In this document: in pieces, positions 33,498 to 46,203 of the stretch | How the letters are laid out: each line of letters starts with the position of its first letter | Numbering within the stretch: the stretch's first letter is position 1 | NCBI GenBank assembly: GCA_037176905.1 | Contig: JBBBWG010029076.1 | Coordinates: 4,144 to 55,073, forward strand | Direction of reading: 5' to 3' | Source: Azolla pinnata | Lineage: Eukaryota > Streptophyta > Polypodiopsida > Salviniales > Salviniaceae | Length of the DNA: 50,930 nt | Notes under the pieces: model-generated | Seen by the model: the letters and a program-made list of their open reading frames with translations, nothing else | Databases searched by the model: none | What the model was told of the DNA's origin: nothing | Program-made: the position numbers and the translations under genes

Positions 33498-36400
33498 TTA
33501 CGTCGTGTATTCGGCGTTTATCTTGACATAATCATAGCTCAGATCACATCCCCATGCCGTGCTCGTTCCAGCACCCGATCCTGACAGTAGGATAAAAAGA
33601 AATTTCGCTTGTAACCGAAATATATATCGAAGAATTAGTTTGTAGTGCCGATATATATACATACCGATCGATACATGTATCTGAACTATGCCGTGCTTCT
33701 CTCCCGCTTCCCTTAAGTACTTACTTGCACCATCCCTGCATACAAATGTATAATGCCAAAGAGCACACAAATGATTGTAAATTCATGTTCACTAAGACCA
33801 CAGAATACCGTCAAATGATTGTTTGTAAATTCATGTTCACTAAGTCATGGATAATTGTATCATCATGTGAATACCATTTGCCTGATTAACTGTGCTATGT
33901 CATGGATAATAGCATCATCATGTGGAAAAAACTATCTAGCTTGCTCACCTGTCAAATGTCTGTGGCTGGCCACCATCCATCAGGAGGAAGTTTCCAAGGT
34001 GAATGCGCAGATTGTTGGGATCAAATTTCACTCCGGCATAACCAGCAGCACAAGCAATGCGGCCCCAATTGGGGTCTCTTCCATACACTGCAGCCTATCA
34101 GAAATGGAAACCATCAGCAAAATCTCATACACTATGATCAAGGTCATAAAAGAAACAACCTTCGTTAGAGATGATGCGGCTATTGTCCTTGCAACAGCAG
34201 CTGCAGCAGCCTCGGTCTCCGCCCCCATCACGTACACCTAAGTTAACAAAAAGGTTTATGGGAATATCAAAACATACCAGCTCAAAAACCTTTATGCTGG
34301 ACTAGAAGGTCATTTATCACACAAGGCCTCTAGCATGTAGCAATACTTTATTATACATCTTGTTTCTACCCAAAGCATGCCTACTCTGTCAAAAAACTTT
34401 TGTACACATTTCACAATATAAAGCTAATTTCCAAATCTATCTCAAATGCTCTGCCCGAGTTATGTTTTTCAACTGTTTATAGGCATCAATAATCCTAAGT
34501 TCAGGGATAACTTTCCACTTCAAAGAGGTTTATATTAAGCCTTAACAGCTGGACAGAAACCGGGAAGGTTCTAGGAAAGGGTTAAAATGTAAAGAAAACT
34601 AAGCCACTATTTATAAATTCCGGTATGCATGCATAGTATCAGACCCCCCAGATTCCAAACATGTTGCTATAAACACTTGCCTCAATTAAGCAAGTCGCTC
34701 CTTCACCATCCCAAGCAATGGATTTTGCAAGCGCTTGCAAAACCTAGATAAATCCAATGTTTTCCTGATTCAACAAATATCCTAATTCGATGATTATAAA
34801 ACAAATATTTTAACTTTAATGGTGAGACTGCAGTTTGAACAAATAACTCATTAAAATTATTAGATGTTCTCACAGCATCAAGAGCTCTTTGCAACTCTTG
34901 TGCTTCACGGCTCTCAATGTCTGCAATTAGCTGACATCCAGAAGCACCACTTGTCAAAGCTAGAAGAGTATCATTCGTACTTGTATCTCCGTCAACCTGT
35001 GCAAGCACATTTAGCAATTTAATGTTACCATGTAAAAAGACACTGTAACTAACATAAAGCTATTAATTGGCTGGCAGAACATTTGCTCTTCCAATACATG
35101 AACAACTAGTTTTGATGAAGGTTCTGAAAAGCAAAAAGTTTCTCTTTCCTAATCAAACCAATTAGGTTTCAAGTACTCACTGTGATTTGGTTGAAGCTCC
35201 GGTTGACCGCTGTTTGCACCATTGGACGCCAAACATCAACGGCCACATTGGCATCACATGTAACCACCTGCGGATAAAGAAATCATCTATTGTTACCAAA
35301 ACGAGAACACAAATATTGTACATAGTTAACATCTAAATCCTACCCCAAGCATTGTGGCCATGTTTGGGTGGATCATGCCCGAACCTTTTGCCATTCCACC
35401 AATTCTCACACGTGTATCTCCAATCATGACCTCAACTGCAGTGCTTTTGCTGACAAGATCTGTTGTCGTTATTGCAATTGCAGCTTCCCTTGCACTGTCA
35501 TAAGATGGACACTCTTACACAATCAAGGAAGGGAATGGCAACATTCATAATGGTACATGTACCAAAAGCAAATAAATGCTCCCCATAACTGCCTTGACAA
35601 ATAAGAAAACTCTCTTATGTGCAGCTCCCTGCCTATGCCTACATTTTCTTGAGCAGAAGTGAACTCATGTGTTACTAAGACAAAATCAGATGAGTCACTG
35701 AAATAGACGTGAAAAAGGTACTTAAAACATTTGACATGAGTCTAGCATAGATCTGGAGTATCGGATGTGAGATACACTTTTAAGAAATAGACCTGAGGAG
35801 AGGAATGATCGAATGCTACATAAAGTTCAACCCTAGAGTACATGGTGCAGGAACTTGAAATATCAGAGATGGAAAAAACCATCGAAGGAACAACCTTTCA
35901 AACAATTGTCTTTTGCTTAAATTAACAGGAGTATGCACTTGGTTCTTAATGTGTGAAAGTAGCTGTTACAGCATATTACAAAGGCTTAATTTTACCTGTC
36001 AGCATCACTGGACAATCTTGAAACGAGACGTGGAAGAGCATCAAGCAGACGATCCTGACAAAGCAAGTGTGAGACCATTGAGCACAGTCACGCATTTGTT
36101 TATTAAAGAGATAATGTGCAATATTCCTTCATCGATTATAAGATGTTGATGTAACTGGACTGTTCATATATATACATGTCTACACACACACAGACATGTA
36201 TATATATAAATACATAAGCACACATTATTTACACAAGCCAGGATCGGATAAAACAGAATTGGCCACAAGGAAGAACAATCATGACTAATATATCCACCTG
36301 CCTTTTTTATTCTGTGTCCAATGACACCTGTCGATTCAATGAGTACAGCTTCGAGTGGTAGTCCAAGAATCTATAATCAACCCAAGACAAAGATCATAAC

Positions 36401-39357
36401 CCGAAATCTTCACAATCCAGGAAAAATGAGACCATCAAAGTACACGTGAATCCTAGCAATCAATGTTGCTCCTATACAAACTATTTCATGTTAACCCAGG
36501 CATTCTCCCTCTATTATAATGGATCCATATGCGCTTGGAGCCAATCTAATGTTTGCATACCACCATTTGGATTCATCTTCCTCCGCTGTTTTTTTCCATA
36601 GCTCCTTACGTCCCTTGGGATCTAATAGACTGATGAATGGCATTCCGACAGTTATATTAGGCAATCATGTATCATGCATAAATCCTTGTCTGCTCTTGTA
36701 AGAATACTGCAGTTCAGCTAAGCAAAAGGAACATGGGGAATTCGTGATTTTCTAAAATCAATTGGTGCAATGTTGAATTGATAATTATGCTTCAAATTAA
36801 ATGGTCCCTATTATGGAGCAAACCCCTTTCATGTTGAGGTAAACATACCTTTGCAAGGGATGCTGCACATTCAAGAACATCTTGATATCCAGCATCACCC
36901 TGCATATATTGACGTTCTTCCAATATTGAAAACGGAAATACTAACTCTAAAATCCATAGAAAAAATTATGTAACAAAAATCTGCACCGTCGCCGCATTCG
37001 CTTGTCCTGCATTAATCAAAACTGCCCGAGCCTGCCAAATGTGTTCAACGATGAGTATCACAAGTGCAACAATAACCAAGGAGAGGATATATAGTTGGAG
37101 AATAGTGCAGAGAAGACTCACTGTTGATGATTTCTCCAATATTTTCTTACAAAACAAGACTGGTGCTGCTGCCATCAAGTTTGTAGTAAAGGTACCTGCA
37201 TATTATGCAGGATTTAGTTTGCCATTCTGTAACTGAAGGAAAACTTTGTAAGCAGAAGAATATTTGACTTGACAAATGATCAGATTAACGAGAAAGAAGA
37301 CAGGAAATTTTCATTCAGTTTGTCATCCTGTAGCCTGGAAATAAATGAGCTCTTACTATTAGGTATTATCAGAAATCTGTTTTAAAAAATATCTAGATGA
37401 TATCCTCTAAGAAGGGATCTCGAAAAGGAATATTCACCTGCAACTACTGCATCCACATCACAAACAACAAGAGCAAGGTCAGCCTTCTTAGTTGCAGCCC
37501 TCAATCCACCATAAATTCCTGATGCTTTGAAACCCTTCGCTGCTGTAACTCCTCCTGTAATCTGAAGAAAAGAGAAAGTATTGCACTAAAAATTCCATCT
37601 TACCAGCACATTCGACAGTACTTTTTTATTTTGACATTGTGAGTATTTCATTTCATTGTGTTCTGAGAAAACATTGTGCAGAAGATTCTATTTCATTCAC
37701 ACACTCGACAGTTACTTTCATTCTTGGAGACACGAATGTAAGATTTTGTTACACTCCTTTCTCGTTAAGTCCTAAAGACAACTTTTGGCCTCTTATAAGC
37801 ATCAACAGATCTTTGTTTTTTCAAAACATCCTGCTCGAGCATTGTACACCATGGAGCACATTCGACTAAACGACTTACACAAACGGAAGGTATTTTGCTG
37901 ACACGACTATTACTTCCTCTATCTCTCATAGCTCCTATGACAACCTTTTGGCCCCTTAAGTCATTAAATATTTCTTTCTTCCTCTGAAATATTCTGCTCA
38001 AGCAATTTTCATCATAGAGCACACTCGAACTAAGCATCTTACAGCAGCTGGTATATGATACCATTCAGAAAAAAAACACACAGACAGCTGCTCACAATAA
38101 TCTTGATAGTCCCATACAGCTTTTTGACAAAATATTTGTTGATACAACCTGTAGCATCATCTCTCCTTCATGTTTTCTATTATTGGATATTTTAAATAGA
38201 GCTTTCTGTGTATGACTTTTGGTACATGATGAGATAAATATCCTCAAAGCTTCACTTGATATAAATTCCATGACAGTTTCACATGATAAACCCTAAACCC
38301 TAAGCCCTGATGGTTACCTCTCTCCAAGGACCTTCCGGGAGGAAGATAGGTGCTGCAGGTATATTCTGGTCGACATGTGGTTCACTAACAATCGCTTTCC
38401 ACATAGGAAGACGGGTACTTCTCTGCCCACACGAACAATCACACAAACATACAGAAAGATAAAAGGCAATGTCTTTACGTAAAATGAAGATAGAAAGGAT
38501 AGACATAATGCTAACCAGAAGTTCATGTACAAGCTATCAAACGGTATCATAACTTGAAAAGATTTTATTAATGGCAAATAGATCACTTGAAAACAATCAA
38601 GAAGCAGCATACGTCCACCAAAAATGTAGATCCTTGATAGAATTGTGCGCTAGCATAAGGAAGAATAATCATAAATTTTGTAGACAAACAATTGATGTTT
38701 TTGCACACGAAAATGGAGACTTGAGTATAAATGTACTCATGCTTGCAATGACAATCAGAACGCTCGCAAACAAATGATTAAAATGTAGCGGACATCTTGA
38801 CAGAAAGGAAGAAATCGTATGCAGTGTACTAGTGCGCACAATAAGACGAAGCAGGATAGTAACGCACACAATATCGCACCAAGAATGAAGAAAATGTAGC
38901 ATTTAACTACTCCATAAAGAAACACGGCAGCACGCTCAATGTTACAAATGATAAAAGATGCCATGCATGTCAGCGGAATATAAGAATTGACAGAAGTACA
39001 CAATATTTCGATACACGGAAGGGCATGTACAAACGATACAAGACGCTTTACCGCAACTATTCCTTTACAGAAATGCAAAGAAGCGTGAGAGAAAGCAGTG
39101 TACCGAAATGAGGCATTTTTCTACAGTATTTCAGAGCAGTCACACCTCAAAAGAGCTGGATTCTACACATTTTCCTCAAAGAAATGACGGAAGACGATCG
39201 GAACAACAACAGGAAAGGCAGGAAAACCGACAAACAGCGGTGAATTGGGGGGGTGGGAAACCTGCGGCTTATGCAGAGACTTGTTGGTGCGGAGGACGCG
39301 AGGAAGACGAGAAGGAGCGATCAAAGAAGAACTGGCGTGGCAAGCAACGGCCTCCAT
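33498..39357 (-). CDS. ARGJ: Glutamate N-acetyltransferase / amino-acid acetyltransferase (ArgJ), plastid-targeted
   Basis: Sixteen exons on the minus strand: 39357-39262, 38422-38318, 37561-37438, 37195-37122, 37031-36987, 36899-36849, 36370-36302, 36054-35996, 35494-35344, 35267-35181, 34996-34874, 34743-34681, 34237-34160, 34094-33949, 33735-33665, 33580-33498. They give 474 residues with all phases matching. Motifs in order: [112 protein letters not shown]. The precursor is cut before Thr255 (MA^TML), which becomes the catalytic nucleophile. ArgJ recycles acetyl groups between N-acetylornithine and glutamate in arginine synthesis. The first exon is a short Ser/Arg-rich plastid transit peptide. 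Two introns use GC donors (after exons 7 and 12). Confidence 0.96.
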
Positions 39358-39454
39358 AGCTGCAGCAGGTTCTCGGGATCCAAAGGGGAAAAATGGAGAA
39401 GCATCGAGCGAATCTTTTAGTGCGACAAAACTTTTCCTTAAGACCCCACTTCGA

Positions 39455-40255
39455 GGATCTAAACCCTAAAACTCCATATCTCCTTCTCTTTGCACGCATG
39501 AAATTGAAGCTTTTTAGGGTTTCTGGCCTCAAAGGATCTAAACCTAAAACCCTAAAACTCCATATCTCCCTCTCTTTGCATGCATGAAATTGAAGCTTTT
39601 TTAGGGTTTCTGGCCTCAAAGGATCTAAACCTAAAACCCTAAACTCCATATCTCCCTCTCTTTGCATGCATGAAATTGGAGCTTTTTTAGGGTTTCTAGC
39701 ATTACAGGATCTAAACCTAAACCCTAAACTCCATATCTCCCTCTCTTTGCATGCATGAAATTGACGCTTTTTTAGGGTTTCTGGCCTCAAAGGATCTAAA
39801 CCTAAAACCCTAAACTCCATATCTTCCTCTCTTTGCATGCATGAAATTGAAGCTTTTTAGGGTTTTTGGCCTCGGAGGATCTAAACCCTAAACCCTAAAC
39901 TCGATATCTCCCTCTCTTTGCAAGCATAAAATTGAAGCTTTTTTAGGGTTTCTGGCCTCTAGAGGATCTAAACCTAAACCCTAAACTCCATATCTTCCTC
40001 TCTTTGCATGCATGAAATTGAAGCCTTTTTAGGGTTTCTAGACTGAGAGGATCAAAACCTAAACCCTAAACTCCATATCTCCCTCTCTTTGCATGCATGA
40101 AATTGAAGCTTTTTTAGGGTTTCTGGCCTCTAGAGGATCTAAACCTAAACCCTAAACTTCATATCTTCCTCTCTTTGCATGCATGAAATTGAAGCTTTTT
40201 AGGGTTTCTGGCCTCGGAGGATCTAAACCCTAAACCCTAAACTCCATATCTTTTC
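39455..40255. repeat. Ten tandem 85-87-bp units carrying telobox motifs, upstream of ArgJ
   Basis: Units centred on CTCCATATCTCCCTCTCTTT recur near 39471, 39558, 39642, 39729, 39814, 39900, 39985, 40070, 40155 and 40240. Each also contains GCATGCATGAAATTGAAGC, TTTTTAGGGTTTCTGGCC and GGATCTAAACCTAAACCCTAAA. Every unit therefore has one telobox (AAACCCTA) on each strand, about 20 in 800 bases. The array begins about 100 bases upstream of the ArgJ start codon. Confidence 0.92.
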
Positions 40256-40944
40256 AGGAAACGGAAGCCGCTACGAATACTTTTACAAACGTTACATTAG
40301 GCTTAATCAAACGTTACATTAGGCTTAATTAAATGTCCAAGTAGAAAAAATCAAAGAGCTAAAAGACAACCTTGAATTGCATGGTTCTGAAGCTGCTCGA
40401 TTTCAGCAAGCATATATCCAGAAATTTCAGCAACGTAAATCGCCTGAAATTAAGAGCTAGGGTTGGAATACAACGAAACGATACAATCGCATCATTGCCC
40501 ACCCCGTTAGTTTGTTCTATTATGCACTATGTTTACTTGTGATCTTTTCGTATCGTTCCTTTCGACGCATTATGGACAAGACATTTTCTTTTGCTTGAAC
40601 ATTGGATGATTGTTTCTGTAATTATCCTCAATACTCTCGTAGATGAGTGGATATACAAACATTATTGTACGTTTTGTCTCCTTGGCCAATATTGGCGTTT
40701 CTTTCTTTCTTATATTGTACGAGAGAATCCGGCTCTCGGTCATCGAAGCAACGACCTTGTCCTTATGGGCAGAAGAACACGTTTTCCGTCACTGCCCAAA
40801 TCTAGAGCTATAACTAACAAGTTCAACTTGTATTCCCTGCAAACAACTGCATCGAGCATGATCTATGCTTAGATAACATGTCTTCTATCATCTTCTGACT
40901 TAACACTTACCCGTTTAACGCGGTACATCGTGTCACACAAAGTT
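40256..40944. other. Intergenic DNA between the 86-bp array and the TACA repeats
   Basis: No motif-bearing open frame and no repeat beyond a duplicated AAACGTTACATTAGGCTTAA near 40287 and 40309. The 93-residue + frame at 40591 has no recognisable domain. Confidence 0.4.
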
Positions 40945-41505
40945 CTAGATCATACATACATCCACGCACACATACATGCATGCATGCAAACATACATACA
41001 TACAAACACACAGACATACCCATGTATGTATGTATGCATGTACATGCTGATGCAAATCCACACATGCATACATACACTGTTGGCTCTTCATTGCATCCTT
41101 GTTCTCTCCCTTCCACATCCATACATACGCACACATAAATACACATACATACACACATATGCATGTACGTACGTACTTATGTAGATCCACACATGCATGC
41201 ATGCACCTGCACACATGCATACGTGAATGCACCCACACATACATACATACATACACTGCTGAGTCTTCATTTGCATCTTTGTTCCTCCCTTCCACATCCA
41301 TACACACACATACATATGCACACATACATACATGCATGCATGCATGCATACATACATACATACACACATACACACATACGCATGTACGTATGTATGTACA
41401 TACTTACGCAGATCCACACATGCATGCATGCATCCGTACATACATGCATGCATACATGCATACACACATACACACATACATACATACACTGTTGGGTCTT
41501 CTTCA
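40945..41505. repeat. TACA/TGCA microsatellites interleaved with a three-copy unit
   Basis: A unit with CACTGTTGG-TCTTCATTTG and CTTCCACATCCATACA recurs near 41078, 41256 and 41487. The spaces are filled with TACA, CATG and CACA microsatellite runs. This is the same design (short core plus variable microsatellite) as the repeat in the hydrolase intron. Open frames across it encode Cys/Val/Tyr or His/Thr low-complexity sequence only. Confidence 0.88.
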
Positions 41506-41509
41506 TTTG

Positions 41510-42308
41510 AATCTTTGTTCCCTCGCTTCCACATTCGTCGTTTGAGCTGCGATGATCCTTTCCTCGTCTCCTCTGTGCGCGTATTCCGCGACATGATTTC
41601 ACGTGGGAAGAAGCATGCGACTTTCTAGATCCTCGGCGTCTCATCACCAGGTACGGAGATCGATCTAAGCTTGCAAAATCTGTATGGATTATCTCTCGCA
41701 TCAGTTGTTGCGCCTGGAATCGAGTGTGATTTCACGCTCCCTTTTGGTGATTTGCATCCAGTGCTGCAGACTTTCTTCGTTGTATATGCGAAGCTGCTTG
41801 GATGCTTTAGATTCAACCTAATGATCATAGTCGGAAGAAGTTCCGAGAGAAATACATGTACAAATGTACATACTCACATGTTTATGTACTCTATAAAAGT
41901 GCCGATCGCAAGAGAGAAAGAGAGCTTACATGGATCGGTTTCATGTTTCTCTAGTGGGTTTTTATGTTCGTCTATATTGGTTCCTGTTCTTGAATTATTT
42001 CACGCTGTTGATTTGTGCTATTGATTGAAAGGAAATCTCCTTTTCTTTTTATACATCTCCATATGATTCAGGTTATGTTTATTTTATGCTCTCCATTACA
42101 GAGGAGAAGCACACCACGACCTCTCTTGGCGTGGGGACATTTCTCTGTCTTATTCATCTTCATTGATATAGAAAATATAAACTGTAGAAATGGATTTGTG
42201 TAGCTCTAGTGATCTCATCAAGATGTGAATTGCATCAACAAATATAAAGCTTTCCATGCCTTAGGGTTTGTATTTTGGTTTCTTTTGTGTAGAGCTCGGA
42301 AGTAGCAT
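41510..42308 (+). other. Probable promoter and 5' leader of the gene at 42309
   Basis: GC-richer sequence at 41520-41640 followed by donor-like CACCAG^GTACGG (near 41651) and acceptor-like CTCGCATCAG (near 41704), and TTTGTGTAG just before the coding exon. This suggests a spliced 5' UTR. An in-frame TAG at 42303 rules out a longer N terminus within this exon. Confidence 0.35.
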
Positions 42309-44131
42309 ATGGCATGCCTTTCTTTTGTCACGGAAGACAACACTTTTGATGATGCAGAGCTCTGGGATTTCATAGACTCTACTGTTGCTCATAGAAGAAG
42401 TGGCTACACGCCACTTCTTATGCCGAAACCCCCTGTTGTTACAGAGCTCCCACCATCTCCACAGGTCACAGCAGATCAAGTTAGGGTTTCCAAAGATAAG
42501 AAAAGGCAAGCAATAACCGGTGCTTTCCAAGATGAGCCAAAGCCTCTCCGTATATGTGCTCCACCTACACACAGGTATGAAGCTGGGCTGGATAATTCTA
42601 CTGTAGTGAGGAGGCAGTCACGAACGCACCAGCCTCTGAAAATATCTCGTCGGGAAGATGAGCTTGGATTGTCAGATGTGAGTGTCACTGCCATGTTCAT
42701 CATAAACTGATTGTAAAGATAGCCTTGTAAAAACAAATCTATCTAAAATTGAGCGTATAAGCAGGTTGAAATACATTGTGGATGCTTTGTTGATTTTTCC
42801 TGATGTTGATGGATGTGATGCAGAGTTTCTATATGTCTTCTCGTTCGTCATTGAGCCAGATTGTTCCTCATGAATCATCAGGTCGTCAACTAATGGAAAG
42901 GACACAAGAAGGAAATGTGTTGTCAGAAAACAATGAGAATAGTGGAGCCATGGCAGTGAAATGCTCTCCTGGGAATGAATGGATGCAAAATATTCCTTCT
43001 GTATCAATGTTCAAGCACATTCAAAATGCAGCTTTGAATGTAAGTTTCTCAATATGTTTTCAATCTGTAATTCATAAATGTAGTTCATTTCTAGATCAGA
43101 ATACTCTCAAAACAGTAGATTTATAGGCAATTTTTTTTGCTTAGAACTTTTAGTTTAAAGTTAATACGTGATGAATTAAGTGCTTCAATTTCACTATGCC
43201 AAGTAGCAAGAACCATAAGGAGGATACATTGATCATGTTAATGTATGTCGTGGCCACTTCTGGGTTTAGGGTTTAGGGTTAAATCCTTGCCTGTAACATT
43301 ATTACAATGATCAAGGCTGTCATGCCTCTTTGAAAGCTTTGAGTGCTTTGTTTATCTATGACAAACCCAAAAGAACATCAGCTTTGCGCATACCTCTATT
43401 GGGGCATACTGCATATTTTACCCATCCCATCCATAGCAAACCCAACTAAAAAACTGGGGTATGTGTAGTCGACCCTTAGCCATACATGTGATAATCATTA
43501 ATATAGTGTATAACTTCACTTATGATCAGAATTGATGTCAATGCTTTCCAGATTCTAGATAAAGGAGACTATATGATGCTGCAAGGGAAGCCGTTTATTA
43601 AAAAAAGCGGTGAGTGAGACTGTAAACATTTCAAGAGGATCTGCTTTTGCTTTTCTATGTTATGTTGTATGGCAAAATTTGATATCTTTGTAGGCTGGAG
43701 GAAAATTGCATTCTTCTTCAATGTTTCTTTTGAAATAAGAGACAGGAAAATACAGCTAGACCAAAGCAACAACGTACAGAGAGCCGAATTCATAGTCCGA
43801 GCAAACATGCAGTAAGTAATGGAAAATGAGATGATAACATTCACAAAGAGTATTCAGGTTTTTTTGAGTCGTATGAATGAATATCCAGGTCTGGAAGATA
43901 TGCCGATGGATGGGGTTCTTGTGATCGTGGAGAGAAAAAATTTTCTAAGCCAAACCATGACATTGCGAGTACTGCGGAAACAAGGGCCAAGACAAGATCA
44001 TGCCAGGTGTCTTTTAGTCAGTTAAAACTAACATTTCCTGAGTATTGCAGTACTAACTATTTAATGCTGCTCAAAATTTGCAGGATCTTCTTGGAATCGG
44101 TGAGTATAAACCTGGGTGTGACAATTGGTAG
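42309..44131 (+). CDS. Conserved plant protein of unknown function with C-terminal NHD-STAETRAK-type domain
   Basis: Six exons: 42309-42677, 42824-43039, 43552-43609, 43694-43811, 43889-44006, 44084-44131. They give 308 residues. Residues 1-195 look disordered and Ser/Pro-rich. Residues about 196-305 are compact: ILDKGDYMMLQGKPFIKKSGWRKIAFFF, then an acidic/aromatic strand pattern, VQRAEFIVRANMQ, SGRYADGWGSCDRGEKKFSKP, NHDIASTAETRAKTRSCQ and DLLGIGEYKPG. I recognise this C-terminal block from uncharacterised land-plant proteins (there close to PNHDIPSTAETRAKNKACQDLLGIGEY), but I do not know an established function. Exon 5 must be read in a different frame from the longest raw open frame there, and the conserved block proves that frame. 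The short last exon ends CDNW-stop. An alternative donor (ATCG^GTGAGT) lies inside it at 44099. Confidence 0.75.
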
Positions 44132-45027
44132 TTATCGAATATTCTTTCTGCAAGAGTTTTCAGTGATTATCAATCAGAGAACAGATATATCAAAACACAT
44201 TATATTGATAAAATGGTGTACCTCGACCACATACCTCGACCACGAACCTTGTGTCCACTTGAAATGAGCTACTTGTAATCAGGTGCTAACCTTGTCACTT
44301 GTTATCTACAAGATGGGAATCATGTTACGATTTGGCTATGTACATGTAGAGTTCCATTTCAATTTCTTTCATATTGTTAAATGGGTTGAAGCAATATCTC
44401 TCAATTTCTTTCATATTCTTAATTGGGTTGAAGCAGTATTTCTTTTCAATTTCTTTTATATTCTTAAAGTGAGTTGAAGTCATGATACGTAGAAAGTTTC
44501 CAGTGGGGGTATGGTTTTGTAAGGTATATATTTAGATTACAAATCCGGTTCTCTGTGAATGATAAACCTCATTATCTGAATAGTGACCATTCAGCAACCC
44601 TTAAACCCTAAGCCCTACTAAACCCATGTATTTGGGATGTTTGCGAATCATCTCGTAAATTGTTTGGTATGGTTTTCTATATGCAAAAACGGGCTCTTGT
44701 TGGATCTGAAGTGTTGTTTGATGCAACATCTATTACTGCTCTTTGAAACCTATATTTTGTGCAGGCTGAAGGTCGTGTAGGAAAATGTTTGGCCTTGGTC
44801 AGCACCTTTGTTTTTGGTCTGAAATGTGCCAAAATGAATCCCATATTAGTTGCACTCTTGCTAATTCACAATAACAAATGCTAAATCAATCTCCAGAAAA
44901 ACGTAAAGCTTGGAAGTGATGGAGTGTATGCAGCAATAAAACCGATCTAGTAAAAACTTTCCTTTTTTTTTATCTTAGAGAATAAGTCTGCGGGTGCATG
45001 CAATAAAATTGGTCATTAACAATTCAG
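44132..45027. other. Intergenic DNA after the unknown-function gene
   Basis: AT-rich, with the word CAATTTCTTTCATATT repeated three times near 44360-44460 and a short telomere-like stretch TTAAACCCTAAGCCCTA at 44600-44616. No gene seen. Confidence 0.4.
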
Positions 45028-45557
45028 AAAAGGCATCACATTCCCTGTAAAACCATCATTCAAAGAAAAATGTAGGAAGTGTTACTTAGAAGCTGGTATG
45101 GGCTTCAGAGAGTCCATCTATGGACAGACATACATTGACCAGCAAGCAAGTGTAACCGAGGAGAAATTTACATGGCATAGAAGTGAATGCTTGTTAATGG
45201 TTGGCATTAAGTAGGGAGCGGTATGAATTTCTCATGGAAACATTGCAATGCTCATTGAAGTGCCCAACAGGCAAAACAGTAACTATTTCTCCTAAGAATG
45301 TGAAAGTGGAAGCTGTGGTAACTCGCTTTCTCGGAAAGAGAGTTTTAATATGGGAGGAAGTCAGGACATGTTGCCTAGTTTTCGATCCAAAGGACACAGA
45401 AATCGTGTGTTTTGAGAAGCTTGAAACTGTTAAAATTTCGCTGGAACACGATGGTTTGATGCACCTGGGGTTTAGCGCCGCCCATGATGAAATGCAACAC
45501 AAGAAAAGGGCACGACGATCGCTGGATTGGATCGTCTTGATGAAGAACTGCCATTGA
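45028..45557 (+). pseudogene. Frameshifted coding-like stretch of unknown family
   Basis: From an acceptor-like CAG (45025-45027) one frame reads KGITFPVKPSFKEKCRKCYL and onward without a stop to 45211 (...RSECLLMVGIK, stop at 45212). An overlapping frame shifted by one base runs from 45201 (LALSRERYEFLMETLQCS) to the stop at 45555. Both parts have balanced, soluble-protein-like composition and meet without overlap in sense. This suggests one ancestral protein of at least 175 residues broken by a single one-base deletion near 45195-45202. The first ATG of the second part is at 45234. I do not recognise the family. No start or promoter is visible. Alternatives are a 107-residue real gene starting at 45234, or chance. 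Confidence 0.4.
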
Positions 45558-46203
45558 ATTGAAGAGGTGTTTTGCAAAGAGGTCCAGAGCCTTTGTTTGA
45601 AAAACAAGGAAGAAGCAGGAAAGAGTTTGAATCTCATTGAAGCATATATCCAAAGAGTACAAATCAATGCTTCATGTCTCGGCAGATAGATGCCCACGAT
45701 TGCGTTTTACCAGGGTAAAAAAACTCAGCCATACCTGTGGATTTCAAAGCTGTCCAAATCCAAATCAGTAAAATCTGGTTCCCTTTGAGGGGGGCATTGC
45801 TCCAACATTTGCAATCTTCCTGTATGGTTTTTACCAGGTAGTTATTGCATTCACAGCTCATACCAGAATGGATACAATCCATTGCACACCAGACTGCCTG
45901 TGGTTTCATTGGTACACGAATTCTGCACATGAGAAAAATGGATATACACAGTGTTGCCGATGAGAAAAATCAGCTCAAATTTTATGCTTGCTGGCCTCCA
46001 ATCGCCAGAAAATCTACAAAGAAGCTGCAAACATGAATGATCGCACTCGGGGAAGGAAAAAAAGTCAAAGTATGGGCATGTATATGTATATACACATCTG
46101 GAGTGGAGAAGATTTGACGTACAGGAAAGGGAAAATTTGGCACTATACAGTATACAAATGTGGCAGAAAGAGGGGAAAGACATATGTAGAGAAATTGCCT
46201 CTT
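45558..46203. other. Gene-free stretch before the kinase gene
   Basis: It should contain the 3' UTR of the leftward-running kinase gene. Small frames on both strands have no recognisable motif. Confidence 0.4.

Noticed and set aside
34703..35017. Continuous minus frame reading through an ArgJ intron
   Set aside because: Only 34996-34874 encodes ArgJ. The rest (beyond the donor GTGAGA) loses family similarity, and the next exon begins at 34743.
40907..41701. Cys/Met/Tyr/Val-rich and His/Thr-rich frames near 41 kb
   Set aside because: Translations of TACA/TGCA microsatellites in both strands.
45194..45697. 167-codon minus-strand frame
   Set aside because: Antisense shadow of the more protein-like + strand stretch at 45028-45557. 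Its composition (Ser, Phe, Cys) looks like a complement of coding sequence.
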